Positions 8,938-17,923 of a stretch of DNA of 64,000 nucleotides are shown piece after piece. The DNA is from Novosphingobium flavum (GTDB taxonomy: Bacteria > Pseudomonadota > Alphaproteobacteria > Sphingomonadales > Sphingomonadaceae): the NCBI RefSeq assembly GCF_014230315.1, contig NZ_JACLAW010000010.1:115270-179269 (forward strand). The letters run 5' to 3'. The notes below the pieces were generated by a model, which saw nothing but the letters and a program-made list of their open reading frames with translations, made no database searches and was not told the origin of the DNA. A program made the translations under genes and the position numbers. Within the stretch, counting starts at the first letter, position 1, and the number at the start of each line of letters is the position of its first letter.

Positions 8938-10041
8938 ATGGCAAAACACAACGCCGCCAATGCCCGGATCAAGCGGGAATACTTCCACTACCTCAGGGAA
9001 GCAGGCCGCCGCAACGAAGCGTCGATCGATGCCGTGGCCAAGGCGCTGGACCGGTTCGAACAGGCGAATGGCCATAAGGACTTCCGCAAGTTCCACCGGG
9101 CGCAGGCGGTAGCCTTCAAGCGCAAGCTCGATACCGAACGGGCGGTCCGCACCGGCAAGCCCTTGAGCCGCGCCACCGTCAATTCGACGCTTACGGCCCT
9201 TCGCGCATTCTTCGTCTGGCTGGCGGGCCAGCCGGGCTACAAGTCGCACCTTCGTTATGGCGATGCCGACTATTTCAACCTGGCCGAAACCGAGGTGCGC
9301 ATTGCCAAGGCCGTTCGGCACAAGGCATTCCCCTCGTTGGAACAGGTGCACCACGTTCTGTCCTCGATGCCATCGGGCACCGACATCGAAAAGCGCAACC
9401 GGGCGCTGGTGGCCTTTGCGCTGGTGACGGGCGCACGCGATGGGGCGATGGCGTCGTTCCGCCTCAAGCACGTCGATCTGGAACAAGGCCGCGTCGATCA
9501 AGATGCCCGGGACGTGCGAACGAAGGCGAGCAAGACCTTTTCGACGTGGTTTTTCCCGGTGGGCGGCGATGCGCTGGCGATCGTGCAGGACTGGTGCAAC
9601 CACCTGCGCACGGTGCCGCTATGGGGTGACGACGATCCGCTGTTCCCGGCAACGTTGGTGGGCCTCGGCGAAACCGGCGGCTTCGCGCCGGTGGGGCTCA
9701 AGCGGGAATGCTGGGCAAGCGCCGGACCGGTGCGCAGGATTTTCGCCGATGCCTTCCGGGCGGCTGGCCTGCCCTATTTCAACCCGCATTCCTTCCGCGA
9801 CACGCTGGTGCAACTGGGCGAACGCGTCTGCCCGAATATCGAAGCATTCAAGGCATGGTCGCAGAATCTTGGCCACGAACGCGCGATGACCACGCTGACG
9901 AGCTACGGCAATGTCGCCCCGCACCGGCAGGCGGAACTGATCCGGGGCATGAATCGACAAAGTGATGCCGCCGATATAATCAACGATCCAGATATTATCG
10001 CCCTCGTTACAGCAATTCGAAGGAAACCGGACTATCCGTGA
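8938..10041 (+). CDS. Second tyrosine recombinase of the island
   Basis: A 367-aa phage-integrase-family protein, not closely similar to the P4-type integrase at 6164. It has a SAM-like core-binding domain (residues about 1-125, ending FFVWLAGQPG) and a catalytic domain. The catalytic residues appear intact: Arg in TGARDGAMAS (about 166), HSFRD (about 283-287), LGHERA (about 310-315) and Tyr in TSYG (about 322). It starts 6 nt after the HTH/zinc-ribbon gene. It may act on another site, or the HTH-HTH-recombinase trio may be a nested element. Confidence 0.9.
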   Translation: MAKHNAANARIKREYFHYLREAGRRNEASIDAVAKALDRFEQANGHKDFRKFHRAQAVAFKRKLDTERAVRTGKPLSRATVNSTLTALRAFFVWLAGQPGYKSHLRYGDADYFNLAETEVRIAKAVRHKAFPSLEQVHHVLSSMPSGTDIEKRNRALVAFALVTGARDGAMASFRLKHVDLEQGRVDQDARDVRTKASKTFSTWFFPVGGDALAIVQDWCNHLRTVPLWGDDDPLFPATLVGLGETGGFAPVGLKRECWASAGPVRRIFADAFRAAGLPYFNPHSFRDTLVQLGERVCPNIEAFKAWSQNLGHERAMTTLTSYGNVAPHRQAELIRGMNRQSDAADIINDPDIIALVTAIRRKPDYP

Positions 10042-10072
10042 GGGCTCAACTTTCGAACCATGCAGGGGATTC

Positions 10073-10651
10073 ATGCCAAACGAGACAATCGACAGCATCG
10101 CCGCTGGCGGAATCGGCAATCTGGCGTTCTATCGTATGTGCGCGGAATGCGGCACCCATGATAACATCCAACATGTTCGGGATAAGCTGGTCTTTATTTC
10201 TCGGGTGTATTCGGTTTCACGCGGACTGGGTGGCCAGTGGGATGCCCTTGCATGCGCAATGGTTGATAGATTTGCCAAGTTGGGCGAACTGATTGAGACA
10301 GCGCAACGGACATTTTTTCCCACCAGCCTAAAGGCCGCTTGCGAGGCGCATGCATTTCTTGACCACCTCACTTGCACTCAACTGATAAATTCTGGGATAT
10401 CCGCCAGCGGCCGGGCGTCCTTCGCGTCGAAATACCTTCACTTCCATGCGCCGGATGCCTTCCCAATTCTCGATACCGTAGCTTCAAGAGGGCTGCGATC
10501 ACTCACACCCGGCTTTCGGACCGGCATGCAAAAGCCTGCTCCTTATCCCCGTTTCTGTGAGCGGTTAGCCCACTACATGGCGGTGAACGGGAAACAGGGG
10601 ACAAGTCTGCGACACATTGATCAAGAGTTGCTCGCAGCTGGTCGCCCATAA
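10073..10651 (+). CDS. Hypothetical cargo protein
   Basis: A 192-aa soluble protein of unknown function, with a good AGGGG ribosome-binding site before the ATG at 10073. No signal peptide or transmembrane helix is seen. The most striking stretch is ASKYLHFHAPDAFPILDTVA (about residues 123-142), which looks like a conserved core. The gene is visibly lower in GC than the flanking chromosome, consistent with acquisition. It lies directly upstream of the Type IIG restriction-modification gene, so a defence-related role is possible but only inferred from position. Confidence 0.65.
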   Translation: MPNETIDSIAAGGIGNLAFYRMCAECGTHDNIQHVRDKLVFISRVYSVSRGLGGQWDALACAMVDRFAKLGELIETAQRTFFPTSLKAACEAHAFLDHLTCTQLINSGISASGRASFASKYLHFHAPDAFPILDTVASRGLRSLTPGFRTGMQKPAPYPRFCERLAHYMAVNGKQGTSLRHIDQELLAAGRP

Positions 10652-10735
10652 GGTGCGACCACACTGATGGCGGCGGCAAGCCTCTTGGCGTCCAGCCGCA
10701 CCCGCTGCTAAGCCTAGGCGTGCAGGGGGTGAAGC

Positions 10736-13700
10736 GTGCAACTGTTCAATACCAAGACAATCAAACGCCATATCGCCCGCGCCGCCGCGCCCGATCCTGC
10801 CAAGCTCGAAATCTTGCGCCAATGGGGCGAAACCATTCGTGACCGCTCGATTGAAACGCAAAAGGAAACTGCCCTTCACGGCAACTTCAAGCAGCGGATC
10901 ATTTGCGAAGTGCTGGGCTATCGGGACTTCAACGATAGCGGCGAATGGACCGTCGATGTTGAAGCGGCAATAGGCGCGGGATCGGTTGACCTTGCTTTCG
11001 GCCACTTCAGCAAGAGCGAACGGCGGATTATCGCCCCCTTCGAACTGAAGGGCGCGAAGACCAAGAACCTTGACGCCATCATGCCGGGCCGGGCCAAAAC
11101 CCCGGTGCAGCAGGCTTGGGAATACGCCAGCGATAATGTCGGCACAAAATGGGTGCTGGTCTCCAACTACCTTGAAATCCGCCTCTACAGCTATGCCGAC
11201 GGGCGGCAGTTTCATGACAGCTTCGATCTGGCGAAGCTGCATGATCCAGCCGAATACCAGCGGTTCATGTTGCTGCTGTCTGCCGACAATCTTCTGTCCG
11301 GCCAGACCTTGGCAATTCTGGAGGAAAGCCGGAAGGAAGACCGCGACATTACCGCGCGGCTCTACGCCGACTATCGCACCCTGCGCAGCGATCTGATCGG
11401 CGCAGTGCGAACGGCCCTGCCGGAAGGCGACCCGCTCGAATCCATCCGGCTGGGCCAGACCATTCTGGACCGGGTGCTGTTCATTGCCTTTGCCGAAGAT
11501 AACGGCCTGTTGCCCGATGACAGCCTGTTAAACGCCTTCCTGCACCGCGACCCCTACAATCCCAAGCCGGTCTGGCAGACCTTCCTGGGCCTGTTCAATG
11601 CGATTGACCGGGGCAACGACCAACTCAAAATCCCGCGCTACAATGGCGGCCTGTTCCAGCCGAACGCCACGATTGATGTGCTGGCCGTGCCCGATCACAT
11701 TTGCGAGGGCTTCAAGCGGCTGGCCGAATATGACTTTGCCAGCGAAATTTCCGTCACCGTGCTGGGCCACATATTCGAGCAGTCGATTGCCGACGTGGAG
11801 CAGCTTCAGGCCGAAGCGCTTGGCGAAGCGCCGGTGGAGAAAAAGGCCAGCGGCACCAGCGGGCGGCGCAAGCGTGACGGCGTGGTCTATACGCCCGACT
11901 ATGTGGCGCGCTTTATTGTCGATCAGACGCTGGGCACGCACTGCAAGGAGATTTTTGCCGAAATCCTTGGTCGCCATGCCGCCAAGGGCGCGAAGGCCGA
12001 TGACGAGGCGATTGCATGGAAATCGGCCAAGGCGGAACGGCAGGCATGGGCCGAATACCGCGACCGCCTGACCGCCCTGCGCATTGTCGATCCGGCCTGT
12101 GGATCGGGCGTGTTCCTGATTATGGCCTTCGATTACCTCAAGGCCGAACTTGGGCAGGTGAACACCAAGCTGGCCGAACTTGAAGGCAAGGGCATGGCAG
12201 GCAACCTGCTGGACCCTGACAGCGAAATCCTGACGCACAACCTGTTCGGCGTGGACGTGAACAGCGAAAGCGTTGAAATCGCCAAGCTGAGCCTGTGGAT
12301 CAAGACCGCGCGACGCGGCAAGGTGCTGGACAGTCTGGACGCCAACCTGCGCGTTGGGATAGCCTGATCGAAGACAGCAGCTTTGCCTATCGCAGCCATG
12401 GCTTCGAATGGAAAACTGCCTTCCCCGACATATTAGCGGCTGGCGGTTTCGACGTGGTGCTGGGCAATCCGCCCTATGTGCGCATGGAACTGATCAAGCC
12501 CATGAAGCCGTGGCTGGAAAAGCGCTATGAAGTCGTTTCCGACCGGGCGGACCTTTACGCCTATTTCTTCGAACGCGGGATAAAGCTGCTGAAGCCCGGC
12601 GGGCGGCTGGGCTTCATCAGCAGCTCGACATTCTTCAAGACCGGATCGGGCGCACCGCTGCGCGATTTCCTGCGCACCAAGGCCACGCTGGAAACCGTGG
12701 TGGATTTTGGCGACCACCAGATTTTTGAGGGGGTCACCACCTATCCCGCCATCCTGACCATGCGGGCAGGTGGCCCGCCGCCGGGCCATGATCTGCAATT
12801 CTGGAAGATTGGCGAAATGCCAGCCGACAGCTTTGCCGATGCCTTTGCTGATGCAGCCAAGCCTTTCCCGCAAGAGGCGCTGGGGCGCGGTTCATGGGAA
12901 CTGGAGGGCGATGCCCTGCGCGCATTGCGGGCGAAAATCACGGCGGGCAAGCCGACGCTGAAGGAAGTTTATGGTTCGCCGCTTTACGGGATCAAGACTG
13001 GCCTGAATGACGCCTTTGTCATCGATACACCGACCAAGGAAAAGCTTTGCCGTGACGATCCGCGTTCGGCGGAACTGCTGAAGCCTTTTCTGGAAGGCAA
13101 GGATTTGAAACGTTGGCGCGCGGAGTCGCGCGGTCTGTGGATCATCTATATTCCAAAGAATCGGGTCCGGATCGACGAATATCCCGCCATTCGGGATTGG
13201 CTCTTGCCGTTCAAGGACAAGCTGGAAAAACGCGCCACCAAGCAGGAGTGGTTTGAGTTGCAGCAGGCGCAGGAAGCTTATTCGGCTCGCATATCGCAGC
13301 CCAAGATTTCGTACCCGCATTTTTCGAGTGCCCAGCTATTCGCCTTTGAAAGATCGGGCGCATTCTCGAACGACAAATCCTATTTCTGTCCGTCGGCAGA
13401 TGCATTCTTGCTGACCCTTCTCAACAGCAATTGCCTTTGGTTTATCCTGTCAAACATTGCTCCCGCCGTCCGTGGTGGCTTTCACGAACTACGTGTTCAA
13501 TATGTTGAAACGCTCCCAATCCCAAATGCGACCGATACCGCGCAGGCGGAGATTGGCGCTCTGGCCACTGCGGCTCAATCGGCAGCAGAAAAGCGCCATG
13601 AACTGCAACAGGCTATCACCCGCCGCATTCCCGACCTTGCCGCCGATCCGGCCAATGCCAAGCTGACCGGCAAGCTGAAGGAATGGTGGAACCTGCCCGA

Positions 13701-13917
13701 CTTCGCCGCCTTCCAGAAGGAAGTGGAAAAGGCACTGAAGGCCAAAATCCCGCTTCAGGAACGCAACGAGTGGGAAAGCTGGATCACCACCAGCCGCGCC
13801 GAAATTCACGCCCTGACAGCCGAAATCGCCCGGCTGGAAGCCGAGATCAACACCAAGGTCTATGCCCTGTTCGATCTGACACCCGATGAAATCGCCCTGC
13901 TGGAGGCTAACGTATAA
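10736..13917 (+). pseudogene. Type IIG restriction-modification enzyme, frameshifted
   Basis: A fused restriction endonuclease and N6-adenine methyltransferase (Eco57I-like Type IIG) broken by one frameshift. The GTG start at 10736 is preceded by AGGGGG. The first frame (10736-12367) has a PD-(D/E)xK-type nuclease (VDLAF...FELKG, about residues 82-102), methyltransferase motif X (VVYTPDYVA) and motif I (DPACGSG, 12089-12109). The second frame, entered near 12356-12364 and running to 13917, has motif IV (NPPY, 12466-12477) and a TaqI-like C-terminal target-recognition region. Homologues of this type normally read NLRVGNSLIEDS through the junction; here one base is missing. Without motif IV the first product should be inactive. 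A sequencing error remains possible. Confidence 0.85.
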
Positions 13918-14027
13918 GCGCAGAGTTCCTGCACAAGATCAGGTGCGATTGAACGGCTGGCCGTAGCCGTTCAAAGACGGGCAAAGGCGAACGGAATTGG
14001 TGGAAAAAATCGGGTAGGCTGAAGCCG

Positions 14028-14050
14028 CTGGGGGCCACATCGGGGGCCAC
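14028..14050. repeat. Right-end GGGGGCCAC repeats
   Basis: CTGGGGGCCAC (14028-14038) and GGGGGCCAC (14042-14050) lie in the same orientation with the same 12-nt phase as the pair beside the integrase at 6111-6133. They sit in the gene-free right end of the island (13918-14200) and fit arm-type integrase binding sites. Confidence 0.6.
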
Positions 14051-14104
14051 GCCAGAATGAGAGCAATATTTTATCACTTAATATCAATTGAGTAAGAGAT
14101 TTTC

Positions 14105-14125
14105 GCGGTTCCGTCCCCGCACCAC
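14105..14125 (+). other. Right attachment site (attR), decayed tRNA-Phe 3' end
   Basis: GCGGTTCCGTCCCCGCACCAC resembles the T-arm and acceptor end of tRNA-Phe (5973-5999) with about five bases missing in the T-loop region and two in the acceptor stem. It marks the right edge of an element of about 8.1 kb. The deletions mean that excision may be impaired. Confidence 0.55.
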
Positions 14126-14200
14126 ATTCCAAGCCTTGAACCCACGAAAAAGGGCCGGCGCCGCAGCGCCAGCCCCCGGTTCGGTTGCCCGCAAAATAAC

Positions 14201-15172
14201 TCAGTCCTTCACCCAGGCCATGAAGCCCATGCCCTCGCCGGTCCCCGCCTCGGTGCGGTAGCACGGCACGTAGTCGACCAGGGTCATCGGCGTACCCTCC
14301 ATGGCCACGCAGATCGGGGCGTAGAGCTTGATCTCCGAATTGCCCGACTGGTAAGCGCGGTCGTCGATCTCGGCCAGCCCGGGCAGGTCGCCCTTGCCCA
14401 GCAGGTCGATGATGTTGAGGTCGAAGGCCTCGTCACAGACGAAGTGCGACAGGCCGCCCGACGCGATCACCGCCACCCGCTTGTTCGGCTCCCACGCGCG
14501 GATCGCGTCGGTCAGCGCTTCGCCGAAGGCGATGGCGCGGTGCATCGAGGGCTGGGTCGGCGCATAGAAGGTGTTCATGAACACCGGCACGCTCGGCGGC
14601 GGGGCATCGCCCATGATCTGGTGATAGACGAAGCTGAAGGCGTGCGGCACGATTTTCGCCCCGCCCATCCACGCATTGCCCGGCCAGCGGATTACCTCGG
14701 TCATGTCGAAGCCCTGCCGGCTGAGCGAGGACAGCAGGTAGCGCGCCAGCTCGGGATGGCCGGGGAAGGTCACGTCGTGATCGGGTGCGAAGACCGGCTT
14801 CTGCGGCGGGCCGTTGTAGATCTCGGCCCCGGAATAGATCGCCAGCGAGGGCGATATTTCCTGGAACATTTCCTTCTGGTCCTTGCCGATCAGGACCACG
14901 GCATCGGCGTCGGCGGCCTCGTAGATCGCCTTCATCCCGGCGATCGCCGCATCGCAGCGGGCCTTGCGCGCGTTCAGTTCATCCACCGTCAGCAGATCGG
15001 TAAAGCCCTCGTCCTTGCGCGCCTCGGCCAGGCTGGGGAAATCCCAGGTTTCGTTGCGGTAGCACAGGGCCGCGTTGCGCCGGTCACGCAGCCCGTCCTC
15101 GATCCAGGTCTCGCCCGGCTTGCCCAGCATCGCGCTGTGCGGGATTGCCATGCCCAATACGATTTCCGCCAT
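14201..15172 (-). CDS. Class III extradiol ring-cleavage dioxygenase (LigB/DesZ-like)
   Basis: A 323-aa member of the LigB superfamily of Fe(II) extradiol dioxygenases, which open catechol-type aromatic rings such as protocatechuate or methylgallate. The N-terminus MAEIVLGMAIPHSAMLGKPGETW matches the DesZ/LigB type and supplies an iron-ligand His. PDHDVTFPGHPE and GGLSHFVCDEAFD carry further conserved His residues. The ATG at 15172 has a strong GGAGG site. The substrate cannot be fixed from sequence. It is the first chromosomal gene after the island, and its neighbours (amidohydrolase, acetyltransferase) do not form an evident catabolic pathway. Confidence 0.85.
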   Translation of the reverse strand: MAEIVLGMAIPHSAMLGKPGETWIEDGLRDRRNAALCYRNETWDFPSLAEARKDEGFTDLLTVDELNARKARCDAAIAGMKAIYEAADADAVVLIGKDQKEMFQEISPSLAIYSGAEIYNGPPQKPVFAPDHDVTFPGHPELARYLLSSLSRQGFDMTEVIRWPGNAWMGGAKIVPHAFSFVYHQIMGDAPPPSVPVFMNTFYAPTQPSMHRAIAFGEALTDAIRAWEPNKRVAVIASGGLSHFVCDEAFDLNIIDLLGKGDLPGLAEIDDRAYQSGNSEIKLYAPICVAMEGTPMTLVDYVPCYRTEAGTGEGMGFMAWVKD

Positions 15173-15311
15173 CGTTCACCTCCACCATTCACTGCCTGTT
15201 GCGAATGGCGGCGGCTTAGGGGGGCCGCGCGCGGGGCATTTTGATCGGGCACAAATCGGCGGGCAGAACTGTTCGCCCGGCACGGAATTTGGATCACCTT
15301 TGCAGGCGGGC

Positions 15312-16211
15312 TCAGCGCAGGTCGATCACCTCGGCCCTCGGCAGCGGCGCAGCGCCGGGCTGCTCGGCCCAGTGGCGATGATTGAGCACGGCCCCATCGG
15401 CGCGGACCGCCGCGACCAGCGCGAGGTCGACCTTGGCCATGACCCAGCCCGCCCGGTCCATCTCGCCCAGCGCGACCACCCCGTCCTCGGGAAAGCCGCG
15501 ATCGGGCGGGCCGAAGATCCCGGCCGCGCCGCGGTTTACGTCGATTGCCGGAGACCATGCCGCCTCGCCCACGGTCGGCGCCTGCACCGCCACCATCTGC
15601 CCTTCCAGCGCGCGGGCCTGCGCGCCGAGGCGCACCCGCCAGTAACCGGCAAGCGTATCGGTGCAGCTCGGCACCAGCAGGATCTCGCAGCCCGCCTCGG
15701 CCAGCGCTCGGGCGAGCAGGGGGAACTCGCTGTCGTAGCAGATCGTCACCCCGATCCGGCCCAGCGCGGTCTCGAACAGGCGCAGCGGCGCGCCGGGCGA
15801 GACGTGCCACTCCTCGCGCTCGAAGCGGGTCATGACCAGCTTGTCCTGCACCCCGACCTTGCCGGACGGCGCGAACAGGCGGGCCCGGTTGACGTAGTTA
15901 CCATCACTTTGAAGGCACGGCGCGGAGGCGGCGAGGATGTGCACGCCGTGCCGCCGGGCGAGGTCAGCGTGAAGGCCATCGACCCAGTCCAGCAAGGCCG
16001 AAACGCTCTCAAGCGATCCGGCAAGGCTACCCATCGTCGCCGGATCTAGCGAGGCCAGTTCCATCGCGCCATATTCGGGAAAGACCAGCAGGTCGGCCCC
16101 GGCCCCGGCGGCCTCACCCACCCATGCGGCCAGCTTGTCGGCATAGGCCTCGCGCCCGGCCAGCGCCTCGACCGGGTATTGCGCGGCAGCGATGGCGACC
16201 GGGCGGCTCAC
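15312..16211 (-). CDS. Carbon-nitrogen hydrolase (nitrilase superfamily)
   Basis: A 299-aa nitrilase-superfamily amidohydrolase. The Glu-Lys-Cys triad is visible: Glu in FPEYGAME (about residue 46), Lys in QDKLVMTRFE and Cys in ICYDSEFP. Members cleave amides or nitriles; the exact substrate is unknown. Its start overlaps the stop of the upstream GNAT gene by 4 nt (ATGA), so the two are co-translated. This pairing suggests linked acyl/amide chemistry. Confidence 0.9.
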   Translation of the reverse strand: MSRPVAIAAAQYPVEALAGREAYADKLAAWVGEAAGAGADLLVFPEYGAMELASLDPATMGSLAGSLESVSALLDWVDGLHADLARRHGVHILAASAPCLQSDGNYVNRARLFAPSGKVGVQDKLVMTRFEREEWHVSPGAPLRLFETALGRIGVTICYDSEFPLLARALAEAGCEILLVPSCTDTLAGYWRVRLGAQARALEGQMVAVQAPTVGEAAWSPAIDVNRGAAGIFGPPDRGFPEDGVVALGEMDRAGWVMAKVDLALVAAVRADGAVLNHRHWAEQPGAAPLPRAEVIDLR

Positions 16212-16798
16212 AGTTCCTTGAGCCAGTATTGCATCGGCTTGGCGCTCTCCTGCTCACCGCCGATGTCCTTCCAGCTGAACTCGGTGACGAAGCCGGGGAT
16301 CGGTTCATAGCCGCGCTTCGCCCAGAAGAGGTCGAGCGGGACATAGTCCGCCGGGCGGGACGGATGGTCGGCCGGGCGGATCACCGCGCAGAAGGTGGCC
16401 GAAGCCGCGCCGCAGCGGCGGGCCTGGGCCTCGCGCTGATCGAAGAAGGCATGGCCGAGGCCGCGCCCGCGATATTCGGGCAGGAGCACCGATTCGCCGA
16501 AATAGAACAGGCTGGCCGTATCCAGCCCGCACCCCTCGAACGGGGCGCGAAAGGCCTCTTTCTGCGCCGCCATGGCCGAGGCCGTGGCCGCGCCGACCAC
16601 CCGCGCGCCGTCATAAGCGGCGACCAGCACGGCCCCCGGCGCCGCCGCGAATTCGCGCAGGTAAGCCGATTCGTAGCCACCATCGCCCTGGTAGAGGTAA
16701 GGCCACTCGGCAAAGACCGCGATCCTCAGCGCGGCGAGATCCTCAAGGGCCGCAAGGATCTCCTCGCCATGCAGCGAGCGGACGGCAATCTCGTTCAT
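16208..16798 (-). CDS. GNAT-family N-acetyltransferase
   Basis: A 196-aa GCN5-related acetyltransferase. The acetyl-CoA pyrophosphate-binding signature is [17 protein letters not shown] (about residues 102-118), followed by the C-terminal strand-helix ([17 protein letters not shown]). The acceptor substrate is unknown. It is the upstream member of a two-gene operon with the nitrilase-family gene, overlapping it by 4 nt. The 299 nt between it and purC (16799-17097) hold no gene I can support. Confidence 0.88.
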   Translation of the reverse strand: MNEIAVRSLHGEEILAALEDLAALRIAVFAEWPYLYQGDGGYESAYLREFAAAPGAVLVAAYDGARVVGAATASAMAAQKEAFRAPFEGCGLDTASLFYFGESVLLPEYRGRGLGHAFFDQREAQARRCGAASATFCAVIRPADHPSRPADYVPLDLFWAKRGYEPIPGFVTEFSWKDIGGEQESAKPMQYWLKEL

Positions 16799-17097
16799 TC
16801 AGGCCCAACCTCGTGAAAACGCGAACAGTCGATCATCCGGGTCCCGCCGGGATCGGCCGTGACGATATGGCCGCCACTGTTATGGCCCGCCGCCCTTTCC
16901 CGCAATGGCTGCCCCGCGATGGCACGGCCGCGCCGGGACCGGGATCGTCCCCGCCCCGGAATCATTGCAATTGCGCGGACACGGCGATATGGGCGGCCTT
17001 TCCCCGGCCCATCGCTGCTGCCCGCATGGCGGCACCGCTTCCGCCGGGGATTGCTGTTTCGGGGCGTTTTTCGCCCGCTAGCTTTGAGGAACTGCCC

Positions 17098-17880
17098 GTG
17101 TCCCGTCGCCGCCAGATCTACGAAGGCAAGGCCAAGATCCTGTACGAGGGCCCCGAGCCGGGCACCCTGATCCAGTACTTCAAGGACGATGCCACCGCCT
17201 TCAACGCCCAGAAGAAGGGCACGATCAACGGCAAGGGCGTGATCAACAACCGCATCAGCGAGTATGTGTTCACGCGTCTGTCGCACATCGGCATCCCGAC
17301 TCACTTCATCCGCCGCCTCAACATGCGCGAGCAGCTGGTGCGGCAGGTCGAGATCATCCCGATCGAGGTCGTGGTGCGCAACGTGGCCGCCGGGTCCATC
17401 TCCCAGCGCCTCGGCATTCCCGAGGGCGAGCCGCTGCCGCACACCCTGATCGAATACTACTACAAGGACGATGCGCTGGGCGATCCGATGGTCGCCGAAG
17501 AGCACATCGCCTGCTTCGGCTGGGCCAACAACGAGGAGATGCAGGACATCTCGTCGATGGCGATCCGGGTGAACGACTTCATGGTCGGTATGTTCGCCGC
17601 GATCAACATCCGCCTCGTCGATTTCAAGCTCGAGTTCGGCCGCATCTGGGACGGTGATTACAGCCGCGTGATCCTGGCCGACGAGATCAGCCCCGACGGC
17701 TGCCGCCTGTGGGACATGGTGACCGGCGAGAAGCTCGACAAGGACCGCTTCCGTCGCGATCTCGGCGGCGAGGAAGAGGCCTACCAGGAAGTCGCCCGCC
17801 GCCTCGGCCTGCTCGAAAACGACGGCGGCCCGAGCGAGGTTTTCGACCTCACCAAGCACCGCAAGCTGCGCGGCAAATAA
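17098..17880 (+). CDS. purC: SAICAR synthase
   Basis: Phosphoribosylaminoimidazole-succinocarboxamide synthase condenses CAIR with aspartate in de novo purine synthesis, using ATP. The 260-aa product begins at the GTG at 17098, preceded by GAGGA at suitable distance; an open frame upstream to 16813 has no family support. Motifs include YEGKAKI near the start, [19 protein letters not shown], and VDFKLEFGR / LADEISPD. In many relatives it is followed directly by purS-purQ; here those lie 6.7 kb downstream. Confidence 0.97.
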   Translation: MSRRRQIYEGKAKILYEGPEPGTLIQYFKDDATAFNAQKKGTINGKGVINNRISEYVFTRLSHIGIPTHFIRRLNMREQLVRQVEIIPIEVVVRNVAAGSISQRLGIPEGEPLPHTLIEYYYKDDALGDPMVAEEHIACFGWANNEEMQDISSMAIRVNDFMVGMFAAINIRLVDFKLEFGRIWDGDYSRVILADEISPDGCRLWDMVTGEKLDKDRFRRDLGGEEEAYQEVARRLGLLENDGGPSEVFDLTKHRKLRGK

Positions 17881-17923
17881 GCAGGCCTTGCTACCGGGGC
17901 CAAGGCATTCCACCTTGCCCCGG

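Noticed and set aside
12350..12370. Programmed -1 frameshift in the Type IIG gene
   Set aside because: The zero-frame codons around the junction do not form an X-XXY-YYZ slippery heptamer, and no downstream pseudoknot is evident.
16799..17097. 5' extension of purC to 16813
   Set aside because: The added residues are Pro/Arg-rich with no family match; the GTG at 17098 has a good ribosome-binding site and fits the family start.
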